DNA of 64,000 nt from Cryptomeria japonica (GCF_030272615.1 NW_026729182.1:1-64000); one strand, 5' to 3'; shown: positions 35,262 through 47,056, counted from the stretch's first letter. Notes: generated from the letters alone by a model not told the origin. Program-made: numbers and translations.

Positions 35262-36017
35262 GAATTAAATAAATTAATCTTTTCAAATTAACTATTTAAT
35301 AGAAGAATAAACATTAAATAAATATAAATTATTTATATAATCGCTCATAGCCAATTTTTATATGTGTATACAGATACATAAAAAGGTGTATGGTGAAGTA
35401 GGAACAGATCCAACTTTAAAACAAATAATGTTATTATCAATATTTTTATGTTTCTAAACCCCCATTCAATATAAACACAATTAAAAACAAAATGATACTA
35501 CATCATAATATCTCTAAACAAAATACTTTTAATTTGGTAAATACTATAATGTAAAAATTTGACATAAAACTTACTATTAAAAAATATATTGTTAATTTTA
35601 TTTTTTAATAGAATGGTCAAACACCCCAACAAACTCAAGCGACCATAACCACTCTTACCTACATCTGAATCCTAAAGAAGCCCCAGCCCATCATGCTAAA
35701 CAAGAGTCAAAATTATTCATTACAATTCTTAAATAAAGAATTTGAAAAAAAGTTGAAAACACATTGCTCAAAATTATAATTTATTTATAATAAATAAAAG
35801 ATAATGATATTTTGGTGCATTCTAAAAATTAAATAAAAAAAAGTCAAAAACATATTACACCTCTGTGACAGGTGGACTTTAGACGTCCCAAAAAAAATGT
35901 TGAAAATCGTGCAAAGTGCGTGGGAAGATGAAACAACGATAAATGCTTAAATGAAAGTTGATTCCCACACAATAGCGGTAAATGCGTAAATGAAACTGAG
36001 TTGGCAATATACGATTG
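35262..36017. repeat. duplicated F-box gene upstream region
   Basis: Partner of 4126-4860. The first ~110 bp are the end of a Tat LTR (to 35372), then the same flank in both copies. The rest of that LTR is missing here because the LINE begins at 35261. The match ends at 36017, about 165 bp before the F-box start codon. Confidence 0.85.
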
Positions 36018-36088
36018 TGGAACACTTTTAATTACTTCACGCTGCACGCCTCGGCTTTGAGCTGCTTTTCTTTATTTGTTTAAACTGC

Positions 36089-36096
36089 TATAAATA
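36089..36096 (+). promoter_or_regulatory. TATA box of the F-box gene
   Basis: TATAAATA about 90 bp upstream of the ATG at 36182, in the 165 bp that are unique to this copy of the locus. Position and sequence fit a plant core promoter. Confidence 0.6.
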
Positions 36097-36181
36097 TTTA
36101 GGGTCCCAGTGATTTCTCAATGCCCTAATCTCTCACACATATTTTTTCACGCGTTAGGGTTTGAGCATACTGCGCTTCGCT

Positions 36182-37668
36182 ATGGCTCGCAAAAGAAGTC
36201 GATTAACCTTAGACGACTTGCCAGATTGCATTCTGCCCCTCATTCTCAGTAAAATTCCTTTCAAACAAGCAGTTCATTGTTCACTTGTCTCAAAAGGATG
36301 GAAATTTTGCTGGACATTTGCAAAAAATCTAAAATTTCCAGAGGATTTCTTTTCTTCATCGCGTAGCCCTACTGAAATCCAAAATATAATAGATCTTATT
36401 TTTGAGCGTCATTCTGGTCCGCTTGAGGTTTTCGAGCTTAACAATGTTCGATTCTGCTGTTCAAGTGACAAGATTTCTGATTGGATTCATCGTGCTGCTC
36501 TTAAAGGCGTGCAAGAGATTAAGATTGTAGAGAAGGTTTCAGAAATTTATGAAGTTCCGGCAGCCATATTTTTATGTCAAAATCTCAGATCTTTGGCTTT
36601 AAAGAATTTTCTGCTGACAAATCTACCAGACGGTTTTGGTGGCTTGGCCGACCTGACAACATTGGATCTTTGTAATGTTGATCTGAATGACAAGATCGTT
36701 GAGCTCATGTTGCAATTATGTCCAGGTTTGGAAACCTTAATCCTTAGTAACTGCAATGGACTTGAAAGATTAAAGATATGTTCAAAGAGTTTCATTGCTC
36801 TGTCTATCTCCTCTAAAATCAAAGCAATAACAGCAAGTTGTCCGCGATTAACAAGCCTTACATTATTGCTTGATAACACCGAGACGAAATTGGATTTGCC
36901 AGCATGTTTAAGCCTGTGTACAAATGCAGGACTTGAATCATTTACAGCTCTAAGAACTCTTAGAAGAATTACCTTTTTGAACGGCATTTTTTGGCGCGAT
37001 GTAAAGATTCTCAAAGAATTTCCAGACTTGGAACATATGTGTGTACACAAGGGTCAATGCTCGGATGTAAGTTCTAATGGATTATTTTATATCAAATTTA
37101 GTATATCTAATTTTCCAAACAAAAGCGTGAGTGTGACAAACTGACAACCGCTTCCAGTGTAGCATTTCTAGTCAAGGCATTAAGAATACTGTACTATTCT
37201 CCATTTACGACTTTTTTGTACTTTTCGTCTATTATTTGTTAGGGTTATAATACTCCATTTGAATCTTTAATTAGAATTGTATTGTCTTGTATATTTATTT
37301 ACTAATTTTGACTCAATCTCTCAAAAGTATTGATATTCTTTCTTTGATCTGATGGTGCAATGCAGACAGACTTCTTTCGGCTTGATGATGAGGCAATTTT
37401 ACCGCTGGAGAATCTAAAGTGGGTTCATTTGAACATAACCTACTTTCATCACCCTGTGCATCTACTTTCCTGTCTTTTTGGAATAGCTCCGGCTTTGAAA
37501 ACATTATTAATTTCCCGAAAGAAAGGATTCAATGGCGTTCGTGCTCAGGAATTTATCAATCTGGCTTGGAATCTTCAGCGACCATCTACAGAAACCAAAG
37601 TTTTCTTATCACGGTGTACTGCAAACGAAAAGATATGCGTCGACTGCGATCTTGTGAATTTCATCTGA
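36182..37668 (+). CDS. F-box/LRR protein, two exons
   Basis: Probable SCF ubiquitin-ligase adaptor: the F-box binds Skp1 and the leucine-rich part would select the substrate. Exon 1 is 36182-37066, the intron 37067-37365 (GTAAGT donor, TGCAATGCAG acceptor, phase 0), exon 2 37366-37668; total 395 residues. F-box at residues ~10-50 (LDDLPDCILPLILSKIPFKQ, then SLVSKGW). LRR-like segments at ~135-235 (LRSLALKNFLLTNLPDGF, LTTLDLCNVDL, LETLILSNCNGLERL, LTSLTLLLDN). Exon 2 continues the pattern (PLENLKWVHLNITYF, PALKTLLISRK). Start at the first ATG after the TATA box. Reading through the donor would stop at 37144, adding 25 residues. No stops or frameshifts. It is flanked by remnants of other copies of the same locus. 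Confidence 0.85.
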
Positions 37669-40121
37669 GAGTGAGACGGAATCTTGCGGTGAAGAGGAAG
37701 ATAGGGTTTATCTGGGAGATCGACGGAGAGTTTAGTTAGGGTTTGTGCTTATTATTTTTGGGGTTAATTTTACAGTTGGAAGGAAATACATTGAAGTATT
37801 TTTGTTTTGATATTACAGTTGGAAGGATGAATGGTGTTATTATACATAAATATTTATTTTGTGGAGAGGATGACTAATTGTAAAGCTATTTCTGGAATGT
37901 TTTCTCTCCAGCATTTATTGGCATAAGATTAATTCCTCCCCTTTTGCATGAGGAGAACTCCATGAGAGGTTAAAAAATAATAATTTACATGAAGTAGATA
38001 ATTATAGTAGATAATTATAGGTTTTTTATTATTTGGGATGTGATGTCTTTTGTTTTCGATCAGTTGATCAGTTGATCATTTGAGTAAAAATATTTATGTT
38101 TTTATTGCTGTAGTAATTTCTAGTAATTTGTTTGTATTTTTTATTTCTAAAACAAAATCAAACCCTAATTGTAAACCAAATTGAACACTAAATATAATTA
38201 AATCCTAACCCTCATTAGATTAGGGGTTAATGTTTTCATCCTATATAGAAATGATAAACTTCAAGGAATTGAAAGCATAAGTGTAAAACTAAATAACATA
38301 TAACAACTCTTACTAATTTTAAAATAATTTCAATAATTTATTTAATATAAATTATTTGATTTATAAGTTATTAAATAATTAAATAATTAATAAATATTTT
38401 ATAATTTAATTTATTTTCAATTGCCCCTACGGATGTATATAGAAATAAAAATAAAATAAAATAAAGTATAGAAATAATTCTTATGTTAATTTTTGTTTGA
38501 AATAAAATGATGAGAAATTTTTGAAAAAGTACCAATTGAACTTTCAAAATTGCTAAAAATATGTCTTGAAAATATACTAAGCACCTTTCGAGTTTTAAAG
38601 CTGATATTGTTGAATAGTAAAAAAAGTTGCGGCGTTATATATTTTTTATATAATAGTAAAAAAATTAATACTCATGAATGGTAAAAAAATCGTGTTATTA
38701 TATATTTTAAACATAATAGTAAAAAAATAATATAAATTAATGATATAGAGATCCTTCTCTTATTTCTCAAGACCTTTTTTCCCCTTCTTTCTTTATTAGG
38801 GTTGGTTTGTAAAAATTAATATTCTATGTATTATTAATTTTCTTAAATATTATAGGGCAAATTTTAAAGATGTGGAGAAATATTAATTTTGAGTGTCTAT
38901 TAATCTTTTGCATCAAAAAATAATATTAATAAATCCAAACAGGTCCTAAAAAATAAAATTAAAAATAAGAAGAAGAGAACAACAATTAAGAGAAATAAGA
39001 AAGGATCAAAGGACAAAAAAACAAAGACTATAAATGAGAACAAAATGAAAAGACAATTAAAAAGGCTCAAAATAAATACTAAATGTTGAAAAACTAGAAA
39101 TGAATGAGGAAAAAATTATCCAAGACATAAGAAAATATATGAAAAATAGAGATGGGAAAGATAAAATAAAACACTAAGGTTAAAAATCCAAACACACTAA
39201 AAAATAGAATGAAATGAAATAACTGAAGAGTAAATAATCAATTGAAACAAAAAGATAGATAAAATATGACACAAGAAATAAATATAAAAATTAGCATTAG
39301 AATTAAAATAACAAAAAAAAGTAAAATAGATGGGAAAAAGAAAAAATTAACTAAAAAGTGGAAAGTGCTAGAGTTTGTGTATATCTATGTGTGAGAATAC
39401 CTATATGTGTGTACAAATATAAAAAAAGATACTGGGACAATAAGCCTATGATTAAGAAGATAAAATTTTGAAAGAGAAGTGTCAGTGTATGCCCAAAAAT
39501 AAGAAAAACTAAAAAAAATGAAAGATAGAAACAAAAAAACCAAAAAGGAAGATATTACAAAAAATGAATAAGAAGAGGTTTTTGAGAATGGGAAAGAGAG
39601 TGGCTAAAAAACATAAACAAAATGAGAAAGTGAAAGTGCAAGTGTATGTGTAAGATTAGGCGAAGGAAAAAAGAGAAAGAGGAAGAAGGGAAAGATGGGA
39701 AAGGATAATTAGGAAAATCTAAAAGAAAGAGGGGCACAAAAAGATTAGGGTGAAGCAAGCCAAGGCTAGGGAGAGAGACAAAGAAGACTAAAAAATAAAA
39801 TAAAAAAATATAAAGATATAAAAGGGGCCTAGGAGGAGGCTCAATGTTTAAGATTGGTGTGTGTTTTGGTTTTTAACCTTACTGTTTTATTTTATCTTTC
39901 TTATCTCTATTTTTATATTATTATTTTTTTTTATCTTGGGTAAATTTTTTTTTTCCTCATTCATTTCTAGTTTTTCAACTTTTAGTATTTATTTTTATCC
40001 TTTTTAATTGTCTTTTCAAATTTTTATCATTTCTACTCTGTGTTCTTGTCCTTTGTTCATTTCTTGTTTCTATTAATTGTTGTTCTATTTTTTAGGAATT
40101 TTTTGATATATTAATATTATT
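37669..40121. other. F-box gene downstream region, non-coding
   Basis: No gene. AT-rich, with AACCCTAA-type motifs at about 38160-38230 resembling 4900-5060. A long A-rich stretch runs at 38960-39800. There is an inverted relation between 39000-39300 (ACAATTAAAAAG, CTAGAAATGAATGAGGAAAAA) and 39890-40090 (TTTTTCCTCATTCATTTCTAG), a long imperfect inverted repeat of about 200-400 bp arms. Confidence 0.5.
38960..40100. repeat. long imperfect inverted repeat
   Basis: Segments around 38990-39230 and 39880-40090 are reverse complements in several blocks, for example CTAGAAATGAATGAGGAAAAA against TTTTTCCTCATTCATTTCTAG. The loop of about 650 bp is A/G-rich on the plus strand. It may be an old inverted-repeat transposon or foldback element. 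No terminal motif or target duplication was identified. Confidence 0.55.
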
Positions 40122-40642
40122 ATTTTTCCTCTTGAATCTTGTGCATCTTTCTCTCATTCCTTCCAAATCTTTTTATAAAGCCCTAGTCCACAAATCTTCC
40201 TCTATTTCTATGGATCCAAACAAAATTTAATCAAAAGCAGCATCATCATTAAATCATTGAAAGATTTAAATTTTTAGTGATATATGAAGCTTTAGTCTAC
40301 TCATATCTATAGGAATTTGGGCATGGGTGAGTAAAAAATACACATCATACAAATGCTTTTTATTTTTTTCAAATATTTTAATAAAAGGTTAAATTTTTTT
40401 TTTATCTTTTTATCTACCAAAAAAAGTTTAAATTGTCAATAATATATGAAGCTTTAGTCTGACTTCATCTACACTCATCTTTAGGAAGAAACTTATAAAA
40501 AAATTATATAAAATTAAGAAATGAAAAAAATAAAATTGTATTTTTATAATGGGATAAAATGACAAGTTTGAAATATTCATAATAAAAAAATATTAAATAT
40601 AATTGTAGATATGAGACATAAAGATTTTAGTCAATGTATTCT
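40122..40642. repeat. duplicated F-box gene downstream region
   Basis: Partner of 5391-6101, with some internal gaps. It ends in the GATATGAGACATAAAGATTT motif, which in the left copy forms the start of the broken gene at 6114. Confidence 0.8.
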
Positions 40643-40719
40643 TAAATCATGAAAAAAAAAATTCTACATAAAAAAGAGAGAGACCTGAAGACTATAGCCC
40701 CAAGGTATTCATTACATAT

Positions 40720-40965
40720 ATTATTTTTTTTAATAGAAAGATCAAACACCCCAACAATCTCATGTGACTATAGCCCCAAAGTATTCATTAAGATTCTTAA
40801 AATTGTAATGTATTTATAATATAAAAAATAACGATGTTTGATACATTCTAAAAACTAAATAGCTATTTTGTGTCCAAAGACATATTGCAAAACAACAACG
40901 GTTAATGCATAAATGAAAGTTGATTCCCACACAACAGGGGTAAATGAAAATGAGTTGGCAACATA
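40720..40965. repeat. third, diverged copy of F-box upstream region
   Basis: Similar to 35605-36010 with gaps (shared: TCAAACACCCCAACAA, ATGAAAGTTGATTCCCACACAA, GAGTTGGCAA). It follows the downstream region of the intact copy, as expected for a tandem repeat of the locus. It is cut at 40966 by a copia LTR. Confidence 0.7.
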
Positions 40966-41380
40966 TGAAATAAAAAAGAATAACAAACAAAAAGAATAAA
41001 TTGCAAAAAGAAATCACAATTCGGAATAAAAAATTACATAGAGGATGTATATATAATAATAATTGCAGTTCTAAATATATTCCTAGCATTGCATGGAAAG
41101 CTACTTTGGCTCTCAAACTAAAAAAAACAAACTACTCCCTAAATTAAGAATACAATAAGTGCATGCACAACATTCTTTATTTACTAAAAACAAACCCATG
41201 CAAAAAAAAACTAAAAATAGTCCTAAGGATTAATGCATGCTGGAGTACATGCTTTATTTGCATGAATAAACAAAAACTGATTTAAACTAAAAATAGCTTA
41301 TGCATGGTTATGAATGGATAGATTCATGTCCAAACTTAAGCTACATGGAGTTGCATGTTAGAGAAGCATCAGTATCAACA
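40966..41380 (-). repeat. 3' LTR of the copia fragment
   Basis: Inner end is fixed by the polypurine tract at 41381-41391; the LTR runs from TGTTGATACTGATG on the minus strand. The outer end is placed at 40966, where the match to the F-box flank stops and TG begins; that end is inferred. Length about 415 bp. Confidence 0.6.
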
Positions 41381-42790
41381 TACTCCCCCTTGATGCTGAG
41401 CGGGCTCACAATCTTATCTCGTAGTGCTATAAACTGAGCTTTCACAACTGCTTTGGTGAATATATCTGCTAGCTGATCCTGGGTGTTGATGTGCTTCAAT
41501 TCAACATCCTTCTTCTGCACCAAATCTCATATGAAGTGATATTTCAAATCAAAATGCTTTGTTCTGTTGTGATGAACCAGATTCTTAGCTAACTTGATGG
41601 CACTCACATTGTCACAATAAATTACTGCAGGTTTAATTTGTTTTTCTCCAATTTATTCCAAAACTTTTCTGAGCCAAAGAGCTTGTGTATCTGTTGAGGT
41701 AATTGCAACATACTCTGCTTCTGTAGATGAGAGGGCAACAATACTTTTCTTTTTCGAGCTCTACGTAATCAAACCAGAACCAAAAGAAAAACAATTTCCA
41801 GATGTAGATTTACGATCATCCATACTACCTCCCCAATCTGAATCACTAAAGCCTATAAGATTGAACTTTTCAGAAGAGTATTAATGAATACCAATACTTA
41901 AATTCCCTTTCACATACCTCAAAATCCTCTTGGCTTCCTTCATATGTATTTCAGATGGATTTGTCATATACCTTGAAACAAGTGAAACTGAATAGGCAAT
42001 ATCAGGCCTCCTGTGGATTAGAAACATCAAGCTCCCCACAATACTTCTTTAAGTTGTCTCATCAACTAAATCGACACCATCATTTTGAGATAACAAAACT
42101 CCATGAGCACTTGGAGTGGAGGCAGGGTTACAATCAGTCATATTAAATTTCTTTAGCATATCTTGTGCATACTTTGTTTGATAAACGAAAATCTCATCCT
42201 TACTTTGATAAACCTCCATTCCTAGAAAATATTTCATCAGATCAAGATCTTTCATCATAGAAGCTTTGAATTCATCTTTCATCTTAGAACTACTACCCAT
42301 ATACAAAATATCATCAACATACAAACTTATGATGAGAATATCAATACCTTCTTGTTTGTACTAAAGGGTAGGATCACTCTTACTTCTTTGGAATCCATTC
42401 ACCTGAAAGTATCCATCAATCCTGGCATACCATGCTCTTGGTGCTTGCTTGAGGCCATACAAAGTCTTCTTCAACCTGTAAACAAGATGCTCTTTTCCTT
42501 CCACTTCAAAACCTTGTGGCTGCTCCACATATACTTCCTCTTCTAAGTACCCATTCAAGAAGGCACTTTTCACATCCATATGATGTATGCTCCACTTCTT
42601 CTGAGCTGCTGATTAAATCAACATTATTATGGTCTGTTGTCTTGCTACTGGTGCAAATGTCTCTTCATAGTCAATTCCATACTTCTGTGTGAAGCCTTTA
42701 GCAACTAATCTTGCCTTGTATCTTTCAACACTCCCATCACTATTAAACTTGGTCTTGTAGACCCATTTGGTGCCAATACTTTTTTTTGTC
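41341..42790 (-). pseudogene. copia reverse transcriptase and RNase H
   Basis: RT motifs: [20 protein letters not shown] (about 42650-42700), then [20 protein letters not shown] (42579), [16 protein letters not shown], the catalytic YVDD in MYVDDILYMG (42324) and KYFLGMEVYQ. RNase H follows between about 42040 and 41530 with stops. The C-terminal end of pol (LKHINTQDQLADIFTKAV) runs to 41341 through the polypurine tract. At least four stops or frame changes; inactive. Confidence 0.9.
41381..41391 (-). other. polypurine tract of the copia fragment
   Basis: AAGGGGGAGTA on the minus strand directly before the 3' LTR, the usual copia form. Confidence 0.8.
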
Positions 42791-45072
42791 ATGTGGAAGT
42801 TCTGTTAACTCCCAAGTGTCATTCCTATGAATGGATTAATTAATCAATTGGCAGCTAAAGAGTACTGTTGCACTTGTGCTCCCTATATTCAATTTAGGAT
42901 CAATTAATCAATGTGAAGGCCTAATTAAAACCACAATTAACATGGCAGCCATTAATTCACATAAGGATTTATTTGTGTAATCTGTAAAGAACATGTCATT
43001 CATCAACTCATGCGAATTGGCTCATCATTGGCTTTTAAATTCATCTTCAAGCCAGTGATCAAACACAACTTATTTCATTTATTTTATCTTTTGTGATCAT
43101 AGACACTCCCATTTGACTTGTAAGTGCTTTTAGGTAGTTTGCATTTCTAGAAGCATCAAGTCAGAGATTGAAACAAGTTATGGGTTCAAGATAACAATTA
43201 AGGGTTCAACCATCTAACCAAATATTCAACAATATTATGATTATGTAATAACAAATCTAAAACAAACAAGCAATAAAATAACAAACTAAATACACAAGGA
43301 ATACACTGGCATAGAATTCTCCACTTATGGAATCCCCTACTAAATTCCTAAAAGACTAGGGACCTTCATGGCCTACCACTCCTGATTGATAATATTCAAC
43401 TGCCCTAGAAAAGATAGCCCCCTATTAGTTGAAATCTCCTTGGAGAGAGTGGCATAGGGGAAGTAGTTCATTTCCTTTTTTAGTAGACTTTTCTAGAGAA
43501 CCAACAAAAGCCACATTAGAGCACTTACACTTGGCATGTTTCCTTTCCATCTCTTGCAAAACTTGCATCGAGACCATCGATTTGTTGATCATCTCCTTGC
43601 TAAATGTAATGATATCTTACATAATTTTCATCATTTTCTTTGCTTGTCCTAGAGATCAATGGTGGTCTTCTCCATGTTATTCCTTTCCTCCTCTAAGTGC
43701 ATTGGATTTTAAAGCAATCACCTCATCCTCTAAGGGAGCCCAATTGCCGCTAATGAAATCAGTCTAGCACATGAATTGCTTGTTATTTTTTGTTTAGGAT
43801 AAGTTGGTTTTGAAGGAATTATAAACCTTTAAAATAGATAGAAAATCTCAAAGCCTACAAAGTGATTCCTAGATGTGACAAACACGAAACAATAGTAGCC
43901 AAGCTGCCAGGCAAGATCAAACATAAATGCAACCAAGTTACTAGGTGTCACGACTCGATTTAGATGATTAAGTTTTAGACTTAGTTGATAAGTTAGGCAT
44001 TGATATTACTTGACAATATGGGTTTTGATGTTATTATTTTGACATTATGATGCTTGGTGATATTATTATGCTTGATGACATTTTGTTAATGTGATGATTA
44101 ATTATTATGCCAGTTGATGATAATTATTTGATGATGTTAATAATTGTTTTTTATATGTAATCTGACGACTTTGTTGAGCGCTAGATGGATGCAAGGAGGA
44201 CCATCAAAGACAGACATATGATCGAGGAGGGGTCTCCTAGCTCGTTGACAGTAACCCAAGGAATATGGCCTATGCATTCACACACACACATGTAATAATT
44301 AAGCAAATTAATTTCGATTTGGGAAATTGATAATGAATAACATTAAGATATAATTGAAGCATAAGATATTAAATTTAAATTAAAAATTGTAAATAAGAGA
44401 TTAAAATTAAATGAATTTAAAATATTAATTCATATTAATGACTTATTTGAATTCAAGCATGTTTTAAATCTAACACTTGAGTTCAAATTTTGATGGAGAG
44501 TTAAACTCTCAATAACTTCTTGTCAACTTTCTAGTTGTTTTCCATAACTGGCTAATCAATCTAGTCCAACTCTTGATCAACTTTCTTAACTGACTAATCT
44601 AATTGAGTTTACTTCACTTCTAACTCTCCAATCACCCTAATTTTTTTGCATTCAAGATCCACTTTTCCTGGATGAAAACCTCAGCTAAATTATTTATAAA
44701 TACTGAGCCAGTTATCATATGAAAGACGTCACCCTAATTTTTCTGCATTCAAGATCCACTTTTCCTGGATGAAAAACTCAGCTAAATTATTTATAAATAC
44801 CGAGCCAATTGTCATATGAAAGACGTCGAAGTTTTAGACATCACATTTTTTTTTTGTGCTGAGTCGATTTTCTTAGGGGGCTGGGGGGGTTGAATTGATT
44901 GTCAAAGGATAAGGTACTATTGTTTTACCATCACTTCCTCTCCTTTCCATGTGCTGCAGAGGGTACCGATTGGTAGAAAGAGCAACAAGGAAGATCAATT
45001 TGCTGTTGAGGAGGAACCACACCTCCCCCTTCTCACTTTCCTTTCCTACAAATTTCCAATGCCTAATGTTCT
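42791..45072. other. repeat-derived DNA without recognised gene
   Basis: No supported gene. The frame at 43429-43767 (+) and minus-strand pieces near 43500 lack known motifs. A 97-bp tandem duplication lies at 44632-44825. TG-, GT- and (CA)-rich patches occur at 43990-44290. Confidence 0.4.
44632..44825. repeat. 97-bp tandem duplication
   Basis: Two near-identical copies, each starting TCACCCTAATTTTT and ending CATATGAAAGACG, joined head to tail. They differ at only a few positions, so the duplication is young. Confidence 0.9.
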
Positions 45073-45830
45073 TGTATATGGTGAAAATGGATAAAATAAT
45101 ATTGAAAGACTAAATGAATTCAACCACAAAACTCTAGCCTAACAACAACAAAGATCCACCATAACATATGAAGATTACCTAAGACAATGCAAATCAAATG
45201 AAATCACAAAGATTATACCATCACATGTCCAATAGGGTTTGGATCTCCATTCTTCCTATCTCCATTGATCTTGCTTGATATATTTGCTCTCAGATTTTAT
45301 ATGTGAACAAGAGCTCAACAAAGAACGGAAATGTGGTTGCAAGTAGGCTTGATCGCATATGAAAGTTTAAAAGCGTAGTCGGGTAGTCAATTGATTAGGA
45401 TGCATAGATTGATTAGAATGATTGATTAGGGTTGATAATGAAGGAAACATCTCCTTATATAGAAGACAATATAAGAAATAGAGGGATAAGATTGAGAGGT
45501 GTAAAAGATAAATGGTCGGCTATGATTAGAGGGTAGGTAGAGGAAATAATAAAATAATGAGGGTAGGTAGTGTATGAATTAAGAGATGAATGACATGTGT
45601 CATAGGTAGAAAAGGTTAATGAATTAATTAAATAAATAAAGATTTATTTAATTAATAGTAGAAGTGGGATCAATTTAATAAATAAGATATTTATTTAATT
45701 TAGGAAAAGGATAATTTAAATAAATAAAGGTATTTATTTAAATGAGAAATAAGGCTAGAAGAGGATAAATGAATTAATTAAACAAATAAAGATTTATTTA
45801 ATTAATAGAAGAATTAGGCTAAAGTAATTT
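45073..45830 (-). repeat. LTR-like repeat, copy a (truncated)
   Basis: Starts TGTATATGGTGAAAATGG. Homologous to 52277-53174 along its length, in the same orientation, with TCTATATAAGGAG on the minus strand as a possible TATA box (about 45450-45470). The right end is missing. No gag or pol of its own is recognised between the two copies. Confidence 0.7.
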
Positions 45831-46075
45831 GCTTGGTTTTGGTTATATTGTTGGCTTAGTCTTGGATTGTTAATTGCTTTGGTTTTACAAGATTCGATTT
45901 GGATAAACCAAATCAATCCCATGAACAAAGGGAATATCGCCACCTCCCATACTTTATTTTCTTGCCAGTCTTATCGCCCCACACTCTTCTTTGTTCTCCT
46001 TCTGACTCAGATCGATTCTCTTTTGAAAAATGTGATTGCCATTTCATTAACTCTTGTAGATTTCTCTGAAAACGT

Positions 46076-46106
<31 letters not shown>

Positions 46107-46429
46107 CAATTTTTGATTACTAATGCTTTTTTTTCGTGTTCTACCTCTTATTCGAGTTTTAGCATGAATTGATTTCCAAGAGGGCTTTGGGTATCACTTT
46201 TCTCCATTTCTCCCTTCTGCGTATTCATTGGTGCTCAGATTTGGATTTATATGTTTGATAAGACCAAATCAACTCCTATGAAGCTATTTGCTCCTTTCAA
46301 ATTCGATGGAGGGGACTTGTTCAAGTCCACAATTAAAGAAAGATTAGCCATATAGGGAAAATAATTATAGGCTAGGGTTAGGCTCAAATTATAGTAATAA
46401 AGTCTTAGAATCAAACCTTGATTAAGGGG
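45831..46429. other. non-coding with short (AT)n microsatellite
   Basis: (AT)n at 46079-46106. No gene. The minus strand near 46200-46400 may hold decayed continuation of the LINE downstream ORF. Confidence 0.4.
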
Positions 46430-47056
46430 CTAACCATTAGGTTTTGATTGAGTTGCCACAATTGACCGAGGCAGAGAAGAGTGAATACAAAAAGCGAAAT
46501 TTATCTTTATACCATGTCTAAAATGATTTAACATAGGGAAGAGTTGAGACTGAAATATTTTAAATATGTGCTCAAGAGTCATATAACTCATCAGAACCTC
46601 TAAAACATCCTTCCACTCCCTTGGAAGATCCTCCTTGTTGAACCATTCTACAAATGATTTATTTTTTCACCTTTCATCAAGGATTTCTTGAAGTTGTCAT
46701 TGTAATTTCCTTTGGGTTTCAAAGGAAAAGTAGCCAATTCTATTGGGATACTAGTGGCTACATAGATAAGCTCAACAAAAAAATTAAAAGAAATCTCTAT
46801 GAAATCAACCCACCCTAAACTTTCTAGGAACAAACAAATCAACCAAAAGGGAAGGGTCATGGCCTACCATTGCCTCTATATAGAAGGAAAAATCCCTCCT
46901 TTCAAATGTCAACCATAAAGTGGTATCATTTTTCAAGGACACACAATTGTTAGGATCCACTTGAATCAAATCACCACCCATGGTAGGCCTAAGCATAATA
47001 GTGGAAGTGACTTTACTCAAAACAATCAAATTAGGAAAGTTGGAGACAAAAAGCAC
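46430..47056 (-). pseudogene. LINE downstream ORF with domain shared with ORF3
   Basis: Minus-strand pieces read FSFYIEAMVGHDPSLLVDLF, then across frame shifts ATSIPIELATF and KPKGNYNDNFKKSLMKGEK, then EDLPREWKDVLEVLMSYMTL, IFKIFQSQLFPMLNHFRHG and INFAFCIHSSLPRSI, ending in TAG at 46430-46432. The order and the motifs W-x5-LM-x-YMTLE and HFRHG match 32353-33087 in the other LINE and ORF3 of the Athila-like element. The position, directly 3' of RNase H, is the same in both LINEs. Function unknown. Confidence 0.65.

Larger units (their letters stand above)
40966..42790 (-). mobile_element. Ty1/copia retrotransposon, 3' part only
   Basis: Minus strand: reverse transcriptase, RNase H, polypurine tract and 3' LTR (41380-40966). 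Integrase, gag and 5' LTR are missing; the match ends near 42790. Unrelated in sequence to the copia-type family at 7391-11651. Confidence 0.85.

Noticed and set aside
36161-36181. F-box start at 36161
   Set aside because: The codon there is TTG; the first ATG in frame is at 36182 and is followed directly by the F-box.
37419-37739. Alternative frame over F-box exon 2
   Set aside because: Not in phase with exon 1 across the GT-AG intron; the in-phase exon 2 continues the leucine-rich pattern.
45867-46172. 101-codon plus-strand frame
   Set aside because: It runs through an (AT)n microsatellite and has no recognisable motif.
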